Below the pieces are notes generated by a model. It worked only from the letters and a program-made list of their open reading frames with translations. It was not told the origin of the DNA and made no database searches. From DATKBT01 sp035546295 (GTDB lineage: Bacteria > Acidobacteriota > Thermoanaerobaculia > Multivoradales > Multivoraceae): a stretch of 60,166 bases of DNA. The stretch covers positions 1 to 60,166 of the forward strand of contig DATKBT010000001.1 of NCBI GenBank assembly GCA_035546295.1. Direction: 5' to 3'. Of the stretch, positions 9,801-17,402 are shown in pieces. The first letter of the stretch is position 1; each line of letters opens with the position of its first letter. A program made the translations under genes and the position numbers.

Positions 9801-10007
9801 ACCCGCGTGCCGATCCAGGATGGCGTCGCCGCCTCCTTCGTGGATCGACTGCACGCCCATTTCACCTCCGGCCTCTGTGCCGCCTGCGCATTCCGCCGAG
9901 CGGTGCTCGACGAGCTTCAAGCCGACCTCTCCAACGGAGCCGATCTCTCGAACGGAGCCGATCACTCCGACGCCTGGATGGCGTTCACCATCATGGGGGG
10001 CCTTTAG
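6819..10007 (+). CDS. CHAT-domain (caspase-like) protein with helical repeats
   Basis: About 1047-1062 aa. The C-terminal ~270 residues form a CHAT peptidase domain of the caspase-HetF-associated clan CD type, with the catalytic dyad visible: His918 in HFAGHG and Cys964 in LSACETA. The large middle part (about 150-650) is alpha-helical with TPR-like units (for example LFAGAVELYRSQRVTEARQ-type helices and YDRNDPQAALDAYRAAQLEL), the usual sensor or scaffold arm of CHAT proteins. Near residue 70-85 is a hydrophobic run ending LSC, which looks like a lipoprotein signal, but it is too far from the ATGs at 6819 and 6864 for a normal signal peptide, so the start is unsettled. The next gene begins 2 bp after the stop. 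By family, a regulated cysteine protease; the likely partners are the two genes downstream. Confidence 0.88.
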   Translation: MRPGSTRQALHVHPQMRLAFRLICAHFLSRPDSSTSLGRWKRGSCGSDAPIGARPTQPTAEGLGPLLRHWLLLTLAFALSCAPAVTNEERALACLEPALAQLLAWEASGPDRSERPPHPEPPHGDDARANLLRASQNPSPLSTATLHACSGRWDRTLAALADAPEEATRNLRMRLLLLRSESMESLDVLEAYRLARDGQDPEHRLIAALALTWLPFPEQAMRAWQEYAERGPEAHEGDARRIATRLGNELRMRSEDARVLQSSEAITNAAALGDVARRSPELSHRALVERLPLEWARARLAGDENPAVTLAAIQALGAALRASWPDGQVDDLLAAFRDETDPEPVEAFAGAVELYRSQRVTEARQGFERAVGALTDDPAPFGYWSRHYLGITLAFEDLAGAEQIWTELLDDLPPDYHLLRGRVLWRLGISAYDRNDPQAALDAYRAAQLELDHSVGPEGSAFGRLMIADVLDRLGQHREAWRERRLGALIVAARDDPWSKHSMWMNTAFALVESGRAPLARPYVEALGENAARWGNPMARFESEIMRARLALAEPETLESAEAALAAATESLAQVSPGPLQDTMRATVKSMQGLATMREDPESAVDLLEAGFLERAHNGSEFDFLTAVQAVARAATAIEDHRQSLAILSRGREVFEGWLSELEAPPAQRALIATSAVLDEAIVEVLLAAEAPPAEILDSLENSWGKIFRSNAGGAPDTREPDHDTVVLVAAPIGAELFGFVIESPQIHLVRRPFDRRQFEQDVERIDVGAARGRLDEDGRSALRRVSASLLGLLESVDDEKNLVWVPSPQLRGAPFLSLLDPLSDRPVLEARLVTTSPTVSLAASPPPRAGERRALIVADPRPAEDSLLPALPGAREEARLVSRHYGDRATLLIGSEARVARYRAELAHHSVLHFAGHGRGAGSSGADAGLFLVSEEGGDHLLSADEILLDVPADLELAVLSACETAAPGPDHGADLWGVAGVLRLRGAGAVVATRVPIQDGVAASFVDRLHAHFTSGLCAACAFRRAVLDELQADLSNGADLSNGADHSDAWMAFTIMGGL

Positions 10008-10009
10008 TC

Positions 10010-10789
10010 ATGTCATACACCCGCGCCTTCGAGGTCGAGATCCGTTTCACCGGAGTCTTCGTCCTCGCCCTCGACTGCCCCCGCGGAGGGCAGGCCGACA
10101 AGGCGAAGGTCTGGTTTCCCAAGCACGGCGGGGAGCCAGAGCACCGAGGTCTCCTCGTCCTGCCCGAAGCGAATTGGGTCTCGCGCCCTCCAGGTGTGTC
10201 TCACGAGACCGTGGCCTCCCCGATGGGCGAGCCTCTCGCCGCCATCGAGCTGGGAGGTACCGGAGGACCCACCGAAATCAAGGTGGGCGATGGAACCGGT
10301 CACGTGATGCCTCACTGGGGAGCCAGCGAGACGTCCATGGAGCGCGCACTGGATCTACTCGCGTATGGAGCGACGGGGCTCAAGCAGGACCCCGCGACCT
10401 TCAGCGCGAGGATAGATCTCCCCGGTGGAGTGCTCTCGACCGGCGGGCTGGTCGCGCTGTCGAGCGAGCAGGACACCACCAAGTTCTCGGAGCCACGGTT
10501 CGCCGAGTACCGGTGGGCCGACATCGCCGTCTTTCGCACCTTCGTCGAGGACAAGCTCGACATCTCGATCGGCAGCGCGGCCTTGGAGGTGCGTCCCGGC
10601 GACCGTTACGAGCGCGCGCACCTGTGCTTCTCGCACCTGCCGATTCGGAGCGTCGCCGGCGACCACATCCACTACGGCCACCTCGCGAGTGGCCTCGAGT
10701 TCTCCGGCACGCCCAATTGGCCGGAGGCAGCAACCGTCTCGCCACCGAGCCTGTTCTGCCCGTACGGCCTTCTCTGCACCGCGAGCTGA
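10010..10789 (+). CDS. Protein of unknown family coupled to the CHAT gene
   Basis: 259 aa, not recognised. The ATG lies 2 bp after the CHAT stop codon, so the two are almost certainly co-translated. No signal peptide or membrane segment; the N-terminus begins with an amphipathic strand pattern (FEVEIRFTGVFVLALDC), followed by a mix of beta-type segments, a conserved-looking HRGLLVLPEANW stretch and a His-rich patch near the end (GDHIHYGHLASGLEF). The composition fits an all-beta globular domain. From position it could be the substrate, inhibitor or effector of the CHAT protease, or a binding partner of the trypsin-like protease downstream. The stop codon is followed at once by the dispersed hairpin repeat (10790). 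Confidence 0.8.
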   Translation: MSYTRAFEVEIRFTGVFVLALDCPRGGQADKAKVWFPKHGGEPEHRGLLVLPEANWVSRPPGVSHETVASPMGEPLAAIELGGTGGPTEIKVGDGTGHVMPHWGASETSMERALDLLAYGATGLKQDPATFSARIDLPGGVLSTGGLVALSSEQDTTKFSEPRFAEYRWADIAVFRTFVEDKLDISIGSAALEVRPGDRYERAHLCFSHLPIRSVAGDHIHYGHLASGLEFSGTPNWPEAATVSPPSLFCPYGLLCTAS

Positions 10790-10904
10790 GCTAGCCTCCG
10801 ATGTGCCCGCGCGCTCCGCGCGCTTTTTGGCACATCTCCGGCTAGCAATTCCTCGCGGCTCCATGCGCCTGCGGCGCGTCGCCGCGGACAGCCATAGAGC
10901 CGGG
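10790..10904 (+). repeat. Two-hairpin dispersed repeat, copy A
   Basis: Outer stem GCTAGCC (10790-10796) / GGCTAGC (10840-10846); inner stem ATGTGCC (10801-10807) / GGCACAT (10829-10835); the loop holds GCGCGC-TCC-GCGCGC followed by TTTTT, which could act as an intrinsic terminator. A second hairpin follows (CGCGGC ... GCGCC-TGC-GGCGC ... GCCGCG), then GGACAGCC. Copies B and C are at 41494 and 59911. Starts directly after the TGA of the gene at 10010. Confidence 0.85.
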
Positions 10905-10963
10905 ATCTCGAATACCCAGGCGGGCTCCTAGGAACGATATCGACTCTCGAACAGGTCGAGATC

Positions 10964-11617
10964 TTGGTCGGCGGCAAGACAGCCACCCTGCCGGACTCGA
11001 AGCATGCCGTCGTCGAGCTCCTGCCGTCGGACGGTCCCGGGGGAACCGGCTTCTTCGTGACCGAGAAGCTCCTGATCACGGCCCACCACGTCTACAGGGG
11101 CGGTGGCTGCGAGAGGCTCCGCTACCATGACGGCGCCACCGCCGACTTCGAGCTCCAGTACAGGTTGATCCCCGGCCTCGACCTCACCCTGGGGGTCCTG
11201 AAGAGCGGGGCGGCGCCGGCCCACCTCCTTCTTCCTTCGGTCGAGGCGGCGGACGCGATCGAACAGGTCGTCTTTTCCCGCCAGCTCCTCATCATGGGAT
11301 ACGGATCGAACAGCACGACGGGCACGCCTGCTGAGGCCGAGAAGAGGCTCAGGGCGGGATTGGTGACCGCGAGCGCCGTGGCAGGGGACGGTACGGAGCT
11401 CGAGCTCAGCGGGAACGCCTGGCCGTGCGGGGGCGACAGCGGCGGCCCGGTCGTTCCCGAGGAGCTGCCGCACCTGGCTGTCGGCTGTCTCGTCAAGGGG
11501 GACCAGAACTGCGACGGACTCCAGGGGGCGAAGGCCCGCGCGATCTCGCTCTTCGATCCCGACGTTCGCCACGAGATCGAGACGGCAGCGATGAAGATCG
11601 GACATCCGCTCCCATAG
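10964..11617 (+). CDS. Trypsin-like serine protease (S1/DegP clan)
   Basis: 217-aa chymotrypsin-fold protease with no signal peptide, so probably cytoplasmic. The catalytic triad is readable: His41 or His42 in ITAHHV, Asp73 in GLDLTLGVL, and Ser159 in GDSGGPV; GTGFFV upstream is the usual first strand. No PDZ domain. The only in-frame start is TTG 10964 (bases 10964-10966); the frame stays open upstream without ATG or GTG into the flank of repeat copy A, so the original 5' end may have been altered by the repeat. Co-directional with the CHAT gene and its partner. Standalone trypsin-like domains are recurrent partners of CHAT and other effector proteases in bacterial conflict systems; I infer, not see, that function here. 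Confidence 0.85.
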   Translation: MVGGKTATLPDSKHAVVELLPSDGPGGTGFFVTEKLLITAHHVYRGGGCERLRYHDGATADFELQYRLIPGLDLTLGVLKSGAAPAHLLLPSVEAADAIEQVVFSRQLLIMGYGSNSTTGTPAEAEKRLRAGLVTASAVAGDGTELELSGNAWPCGGDSGGPVVPEELPHLAVGCLVKGDQNCDGLQGAKARAISLFDPDVRHEIETAAMKIGHPLP

Positions 11618-11691
11618 CTCGCGTTCGCCGTCCCTACACGACCAGCACCACGGAAAGACGATGCATCGGCGGAGCCGAGCGGCGCAGGCCG

Positions 11692-14142
11692 TCACTCGTG
11701 CCGGAGCGCCGTCACCGGGTCGACCCTGGTCGCGCGGCGCGCCGGCAGGACGCACGCGAGGATCGCGATGGTGAGCAGCACCGCGGCGAGCACCACGAAG
11801 GTCGCGGGATCGGTCGCCGAGATCTCGTAGAGCAGGCTCTCGAGGAGGCCCGAGAGGGCGAGCGCAGCGGCGATCCCGAGCGCGATGCCGCTGCCGGCGA
11901 GCAACAGACCACGGCGGAGCACGTGGCCCAGGATCTGCAGCCGGCTGGCGCCGAAGGCGACGCGCACGCCGATCTCGGGGATCGTCTGGGCGACCACGTA
12001 GGAGAGCACGCCGTAGATGCCGATGCTCGCCAGGAGCATCGCGAGGCCCGAGAAGACGCCGAGCAGCACGGCATAGAACCGGCGGTCGGCCTGCTCCGCG
12101 GCGAGACGCTTCTCCAGCAGCTCGAGGTCCGTGATCGGCAGGTCGGCGTCGAGCGACCAGACGGCGCTTCTCACGCTGGGAGCCAGGGCATCGAGCGGCA
12201 GGTCGCTGCGCAGGACCACCGTCATCGAACGCGATCGGTACTGCTGGTGCGGCAGATAGCTCTCGGCGCGCAGCTCGCGATCGAAGCCGTTGCGCTTGGT
12301 GTCGGCGACCACGCCGACGATGGTCATCCAGTCGGTGTCCTCGCCGATCTGGCTGCCGTAGGTGAAGCGCCGGCCGACGGGGTTCTGGTCGGGGAAGAAG
12401 CGCCGAGCGAATTCGGCGTTGATGATCACCTGGGTGTCGCCCTCGAGCTCCTCGGTGCCGTCGAACTCGCGCCCCTCGAGCACTGGCACGCCGAGCGCCG
12501 CGAAGTAGCCGGGCATCACGGCGTCGATCGTCACCTCGATCCGCTCCTCGTCGGTCGGCTCGGGACGACCCTCGATGCGAAAGTACGTCGAGCGCGGGAA
12601 CTCGGAGAGCAGGATTCCGGTGGTCGCGGTGGCGCTGTCCACGCCGGGCAGCGCCTCGAGCCGCGCGAGGAGGTCGCGGTAGAAGCCGCCGACCTGCTCC
12701 GATTCGCCGTAGGAGGAGCGTGGCAGGTTGAGCCCCAAGGTGAGGGCGCTGCGATGGCGGAAGCCGGGGTCGGTGGCGTCGAGGCGCATCAGGCTGCGGA
12801 TCATCAGCCCGGCGCCCGCCATCAGCACCGTGGCGAGCGCGAGCTCGGCGACCACCAGCGCGGAGCGCACGCGACGGCCGCGCATTCCGCCATGCTGACC
12901 GCGTCCCCCCTCCTTGAGCGCGGCGCCGAAGCGGGAGCCCGACATCTGGAGCGCCGGCACCAGCCCGAAAAGGAGACCGGCGCCGAGCGAGATGGCGAGC
13001 GTGAAGCCGAGCGAGACCGGCGACAGGCGCAGGCCCGCGACCGGCAGGTCGGCGGGCGCCAGGCGCAGCAGCAGCCGCAGCCCCACCAGCCCGAGCAGCA
13101 CGCCGGTTGCGCCGCCGATCAGCGACAGGAGGATCGACTCGGTCAGCATCTGGCGCACGACCCGCGCGCGCGAGGCGCCCATCGCCGAGCGCACCGCCAC
13201 CTCGCGCTCACGATCGGAGGCGCGCGCGAGCAGCAGGTTGGCGACGTTGGCGATCGCGATCAGCAGCACGAAGCCGACCGCCCCCATCAGCAGCCAGATC
13301 CCGGTTCGCACCCCTCCGACCAGGTGCTCGTGGACGCCGACGGTGCTGACGCCGAACCTCCGGTTGAAGTCCGGGAACTCCTCGGCGAGCCGGGAGGCGA
13401 CGTTGTCGAGCTCGGCCTGCGCCGTCGCCAGCTCGGCGCCCGGCTCGAGACGCCCCACCGTCCACAGCCAGAGCCCGCCGCGGTTGGCCCGCGTCTGCTC
13501 GTCGGGAGCCAGCGGCACCCACAGGTCGACCTTGGGGCCGAAGTCCTTGACCCCGCGCGGGAAGTCGAAGCGGGGCGGCATCACGCCGATCACCGTGCGG
13601 GCGCTGCCGTCGACCTGGATGTCGCGGCCGACGATCGAGACATCACCGCCGAATCGTCGCTGGAAGAGCTCGTGCCCGAGCACCGCCACCGCATCCTGAC
13701 CCGGGACGTCCTCGTCGGGTCCGATCCAGCGCCCGTGAAGCGGCGGCACCGCGAGCAGGGAGAAGAAGTTGCCGCCGACCCGAGCACCCGAGAGCCGCTC
13801 GGGCTCGCCGTCGCCGGTCAGGCTGAAGCCACCCCGGGTGAAGGGTGCGAGATCCTCGAGCGATGGCGCGCCGTCGCGCCACGCCTCGTAGTTGGGGTAC
13901 GAGGTGAGGTCGAGCGGCCAGCCCTGGAGCTGGTTGTCGAGGTAGACCATCACCAGCTCCTCGGGATCCTCGTACGGCAGCGGGCGCATCAGCAGCGACT
14001 CGAGCACCGAGAAGATCGCGGTGTTGGCGCCGATGCCGAGCGCCAGCGCGGCGACCGCGGTCAGGGTGAACAGCGGTCGCTTGCGCAGGGCGCGCACGCC
14101 GAAGCGGAGGTCTTGCAGGAGCGAGTGCATGATGGTCTCCAC
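11692..14142 (-). CDS. ADOP-type ABC transporter permease (FtsX/MacB)
   Basis: 816-aa inner-membrane protein of the Acidobacterial Duplicated Orphan Permease type. It opens with the family signature LLQDLRFGVRALRKRP and ALALGIGANTAIFSVLESLL (TM1), then a MacB-like periplasmic domain (about 50-260), three TM segments of the first FtsX block (about 270-410), a second TM and periplasmic domain (about 430-670), and a final FtsX block of three TM segments ending ACVLPARRATRVDPVTALRHE. Family members export or mechanotransmit with a LolD/MacB-type ATPase, but here no ATPase gene is adjacent; the nearest candidate is the orphan at 26203. Start is ATG 14142 or the internal ATG at 14130 (MHSLLQDL). 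Confidence 0.92.
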   Translation of the reverse strand: METIMHSLLQDLRFGVRALRKRPLFTLTAVAALALGIGANTAIFSVLESLLMRPLPYEDPEELVMVYLDNQLQGWPLDLTSYPNYEAWRDGAPSLEDLAPFTRGGFSLTGDGEPERLSGARVGGNFFSLLAVPPLHGRWIGPDEDVPGQDAVAVLGHELFQRRFGGDVSIVGRDIQVDGSARTVIGVMPPRFDFPRGVKDFGPKVDLWVPLAPDEQTRANRGGLWLWTVGRLEPGAELATAQAELDNVASRLAEEFPDFNRRFGVSTVGVHEHLVGGVRTGIWLLMGAVGFVLLIAIANVANLLLARASDREREVAVRSAMGASRARVVRQMLTESILLSLIGGATGVLLGLVGLRLLLRLAPADLPVAGLRLSPVSLGFTLAISLGAGLLFGLVPALQMSGSRFGAALKEGGRGQHGGMRGRRVRSALVVAELALATVLMAGAGLMIRSLMRLDATDPGFRHRSALTLGLNLPRSSYGESEQVGGFYRDLLARLEALPGVDSATATTGILLSEFPRSTYFRIEGRPEPTDEERIEVTIDAVMPGYFAALGVPVLEGREFDGTEELEGDTQVIINAEFARRFFPDQNPVGRRFTYGSQIGEDTDWMTIVGVVADTKRNGFDRELRAESYLPHQQYRSRSMTVVLRSDLPLDALAPSVRSAVWSLDADLPITDLELLEKRLAAEQADRRFYAVLLGVFSGLAMLLASIGIYGVLSYVVAQTIPEIGVRVAFGASRLQILGHVLRRGLLLAGSGIALGIAAALALSGLLESLLYEISATDPATFVVLAAVLLTIAILACVLPARRATRVDPVTALRHE

Positions 14143-14287
14143 GCGGCCGTGGCAGAGCTGCCCGAGGCTCAGCCGACGTATACGTGCGTGGGGCTCCCCC
14201 GTTGCGCGCCGTGGCCGGCGAGCAGGCTGGAGAGCAGCCTGGAGAGCACGCTGGAGAGGACGGCGCCTCGAGCAGTGAGCTCGCCGC

Positions 14288-14854
14288 TCAAGGCCACAGC
14301 CAGCCGAAGACGCCGGCGGTGAGCAGCGCGTAGATCAGCCCGTCGAAGACCGATTTGAAGGTCGCCCCCCACGAGCGCTTGTACCAGATCGAGTTCTGGA
14401 GCAGCGCCATCGAGTACCCGAGGAAGGCGCTGGTGCCCGCGAACTGGAAGACCTCGAGGTAGTCGCCGCCCGCAGGGACCGCCCGCCCCGCCAGATAGCC
14501 GGCGAACACTCCGACCACGATGCAGTAGACGAACCACTGCAGCAGGCTGGTGCCGATGGCGAAGCCCTTCATCACCGTCAGCATCGCGATCGGCCCCTGC
14601 TTGGTCTTCTCGATGAACTCCTCCGACTGCCTCGCCTTGGCGTCCGCGGCATGGGGCATCACGTAGTCGCCGGGCGGGATCCGATACTTGCGCAACGCCT
14701 CCATCACCTCGTCCTCCGAGGGAAGTCCGAGGAAGTCGCTTCGGTGGTAGGGCAGCAGCATGTGGATCACCCAGCTCGTCAGGAAGACCAGAACCGCCGC
14801 GATCAGGATCGGGAGCCACAGCGAAACCACTGAGACCGTCGCTACGGATTCCAT
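14288..14854 (-). CDS. Conserved hypothetical membrane protein
   Basis: 188 aa with an N-terminal TM helix (LWLPILIAAVLVFLTSWVI), a soluble stretch of about 60 residues containing YHRSDFLGLPSEDEVMEALRK and PPGDYVMPH, then three or four TM helices to the C-terminus. The pattern matches a conserved uncharacterised family seen in acidobacteria and Bacteroidetes; function unknown. The ATG has a strong ribosome binding site (ACAGGAGGTGAC). No gene directly coupled. The 184 bp up to the next minus-strand gene show nothing else. Confidence 0.85.
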   Translation of the reverse strand: MESVATVSVVSLWLPILIAAVLVFLTSWVIHMLLPYHRSDFLGLPSEDEVMEALRKYRIPPGDYVMPHAADAKARQSEEFIEKTKQGPIAMLTVMKGFAIGTSLLQWFVYCIVVGVFAGYLAGRAVPAGGDYLEVFQFAGTSAFLGYSMALLQNSIWYKRSWGATFKSVFDGLIYALLTAGVFGWLWP

Positions 14855-15038
14855 GCGTCACCTCCTGTTGCCGTTGTGACCGCTGGAGCTTCGCACGGCG
14901 CTCCAGCCGGTCAGCCGGTCATCGGTCGCCGCGCGGCGGTTGCGGGAACCACCGCGGCTCTCTCGTGTTCCGGATGGGCCTGTCCCGGATGGGTGCAGCA
15001 TACCTCCCGCGCTGGCCGCGACCGGCGACGGCGCGCGC

Positions 15039-15638
15039 TCAGGGGACCGGCAGCGGCGGTGTCGATCGGCCGCTGGGCCTGGCGCTCGATCGCTTCGCCC
15101 CGCGCACCAGCTTCTCCTGAGCGATGGTCTGGATCGCGCCGGGCCGCGAGCTTCGCACCTCGGCGATCGCCTCCTCCGGCGTCATCCCGAGCTCGACCAG
15201 CAGGCATGCCGTCACGGTTCCCGACCGCCCGAGGCCGCCCAGACAGTGGAGCACCACCACCCTTCCTTCCGCCAGCAGGTCGCGCAGCCGGTGCAGGAGC
15301 CGGCGGTAGGCGGCGCGGTCCTCGGGAACGCCCATGTCGGGGATCGAAAAGCCGATCCAGTCGATGCCGTGGGCGGCGGCGCGCTCCGAGATCAGGGAGA
15401 GGCCCATGGCGGCCATCTCCGCGGGCTCCATCAGCGACACCAGGACGTCGACGCCGTGCTCGGTGCGCAGGGCTCGCAGGTCGGCCTCGAGGTCGCGCCG
15501 CCACTCGGGCGACGGCGATCCCTTGCGCGTGCGACCGGGCGCGTAGATGAAGCCGACCCTCGCACCGTTGTCGATGACGGACTGCCCGACGAACCAGGGC
15601 TCGATCGGTCGAGGTGACGTGGTGACAGGAGTGAGCAC
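15039..15638 (-). CDS. Dual-specificity/PTP-like protein phosphatase
   Basis: 199-aa soluble phosphatase of the cyclin-dependent-kinase-inhibitor-3-like family. The PTP signature HCxxGxxRS is present as HCLGGLGRSG with the nucleophile Cys132, and the general-acid region IPDMGVPE lies about 30 residues before it, as expected. The family dephosphorylates phosphotyrosine or dual-specificity substrates and is often paired with kinases; the only kinase gene in the window (23273) is not adjacent. The C-terminal 20 residues are Arg/Pro/Ser-rich and probably disordered. Confidence 0.87.
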   Translation of the reverse strand: MLTPVTTSPRPIEPWFVGQSVIDNGARVGFIYAPGRTRKGSPSPEWRRDLEADLRALRTEHGVDVLVSLMEPAEMAAMGLSLISERAAAHGIDWIGFSIPDMGVPEDRAAYRRLLHRLRDLLAEGRVVVLHCLGGLGRSGTVTACLLVELGMTPEEAIAEVRSSRPGAIQTIAQEKLVRGAKRSSARPSGRSTPPLPVP

Positions 15639-15752
15639 CGGACCTCGAATTCTAGCCGCCGACGGGCCCCTGCGGGCACTCTCGATCCCGGCCTTTTCGA
15701 TCCCCCGCGACGCAGGTGATCGGGCGGCAGGCGCGCCCTCGACCTCGCGGGG

Positions 15753-15976
15753 TCAGCCGCGGCCGGGCGGGGTCGGCACCAGCGACACCTTGAGGCATCC
15801 GGCCGTGCGCTCCGCCAGCAGCCGGTACGCGGCCGGCCCCTGCTCGAGCGGCAGCCGGTGGCTCACCACGCGGCGAGACCGACCTTCACGATGGCGTCGC
15901 CCGGCTCCTCGATCGCGGGATCGGCCGCAGTCTCGACGCGGAGGTCCTGGGGGCCGTGGAGGATGAGCGCGCGCAT
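15753..15976 (-). pseudogene. Zinc alcohol dehydrogenase remnant with a large internal deletion
   Basis: The ATG at 15976 opens a typical MDR alcohol dehydrogenase N-terminus (MRALILHGPQDLRVET, PAIEEPGDAIVKVGLAA), which stops abruptly near 15870. After a +1 shift the sequence continues directly with a typical C-terminus (VVSHRLPLEQGPAAYRLLAE, KVSLVPTP) ending at TGA 15753-15755. About 300 codons of the catalytic and nucleotide-binding domains are missing, and the 224-nt span is out of frame. Nothing else is visible in 15639-16054. Confidence 0.8.
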
Positions 15977-16054
15977 GGAGCGCAAGCTAGCACCGGGCCG
16001 CAACACGCTGTGCCCGCGAGACGCCGAGGACGGGAGCCGCAGTCGTCCGCGCCC

Positions 16055-17242
16055 TCAGTCGCCGGGAACCGCCGTCGAACCGCTTCCCGAATCCCGGACC
16101 GGCGCCTGGCCGTGGGCACCGCCGTGGTGATGCGGGCTCTCGCGATAGTGCGCGGCCAACAGGTCCTCGCCGTAGTCGCGGGCCGGATCGCGCCAGACCG
16201 TGTGGATGTGGTTGACGGCTTCGCCGGGACGTCCCGGCGGGGGCGTGTTGTCGAATTCGATCAGGATCGTCGGGCCGTGGAGGCGGTAGTAGTAGCGCTT
16301 GCCCTCCTCGACGCCCGACCAGGCGAAGTGGAGGTGGTCGAGACCCGCCTCTCGCACGCGCGCCAACTGCGCCGCCGCGAGCTCGGGGTCGAGGTCGCCG
16401 ATCCACTCGTCGAGCAGCCGCAGGAGCAGCGCCTGCTGGCGGGCGCTCATCGCCGGGTAGGGCAGCCCGCGGATCTCGAGGTCGGCGATCGGGTCGGTGC
16501 GCGTCGGCCCGGCGACGACGTCGGCGGGGGTTGCGCCCGGCAGGAGCGCGAGCGCGCGCTGCGCCTCGTCGAGCGACTCCCAGAGCGCGCGGCCGCGGCG
16601 GTCCTCGGCCTGGAGCGGGTACCAGCCGGCGTCGAGGCCGGTGAGCACCTCGGCGGGATCGGAGCCCTTGAACATCGGCGTCACCGACACCTCGTCGCCC
16701 ACCACGGTGAGGTTGAGGGCCAGGTGGTGGCCATCGAGCTGGAATCCCCAGGGCCCCGAGTCGACGTCGCCGAACAGGCCGAGCCAGTAGAGATCCTGCC
16801 CGAACATCGAGCGGCCGCCGCGAATCGGCGACATCGCCTTCAGGATCTCGTCGATGCGCATGATGCCGGCCACCTTCAGGTACCCCTGGCTCGACAGCGG
16901 CGTCTGCAGCAGGCTGTGCGCCAGGATGCGCTGCTCGTCGCTCAGCTCCCCGAAGGAGACGCCCTTGCGCAGGAACATCGTCGCCGGCAGGTTGCTCCAC
17001 GCTCGACGCTCGGGGTCTTCGAGCGGGAAGCTCGCCTGCGTCGCCAGCTCGGGACCGAGGCCGTCGCGAAAGGCCAGCGCGGCCTGTCGAGTCGCGGCGG
17101 GGACGAAGGCCCCCTGGCCCTCCTCGCTGCTCGGCCCCTCACCGCGCGGCCCCTCCGGGACCTGCGCGACGAGAGCCAGGCTCGCGAGCAGCGCCGCTGC
17201 CGTCATCAGCCAGGCAGCCGAGAACCCACCGGACTCTCCCAA
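16055..17242 (-). CDS. Secreted DUF3500-family protein
   Basis: 395 aa with an N-terminal hydrophobic signal (AAWLMTAAALLASLALVAQV), so probably exported. The body matches DUF3500: the LWSNLP-like WSNLPATMF motif, the hallmark GPWGFQLDGHHLALNLTVVG (about 165-185), TPMFKGSDPAEV, and the C-terminal HLHFAWSGxxEGKRYYYRLHGPTILIEFDN. The family's biochemical function is not established. The tail is His-rich (SPHHHGGAHGQ), possibly metal binding. The ATG at 17242 is in the divergent gap with the amidohydrolase at 17403. Confidence 0.86.
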   Translation of the reverse strand: MGESGGFSAAWLMTAAALLASLALVAQVPEGPRGEGPSSEEGQGAFVPAATRQAALAFRDGLGPELATQASFPLEDPERRAWSNLPATMFLRKGVSFGELSDEQRILAHSLLQTPLSSQGYLKVAGIMRIDEILKAMSPIRGGRSMFGQDLYWLGLFGDVDSGPWGFQLDGHHLALNLTVVGDEVSVTPMFKGSDPAEVLTGLDAGWYPLQAEDRRGRALWESLDEAQRALALLPGATPADVVAGPTRTDPIADLEIRGLPYPAMSARQQALLLRLLDEWIGDLDPELAAAQLARVREAGLDHLHFAWSGVEEGKRYYYRLHGPTILIEFDNTPPPGRPGEAVNHIHTVWRDPARDYGEDLLAAHYRESPHHHGGAHGQAPVRDSGSGSTAVPGD

Positions 17243-17402
17243 CGATCTCGTCCTCGCTTTCGTCGTCCCGTAGAAGGGAGCCGCGCTATCGTGGCAATCC
17301 TACTCGTGCCGACCGTCAAGTGCGGACCGCCCGACTCACCACGACCCAACCGGCAGGCGCGGACGCCGGACGCTCCCGCGAAACTCCGAGAGGACTGATG
17401 AC

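Noticed and set aside
11425..14322. Long plus-strand open frame (965 codons) opposite the ADOP permease
   Set aside because: It is the antisense of a clearly conserved permease; the predicted peptide is His/Arg/Gly/Glu-rich without domains. A common artefact of high-GC DNA.
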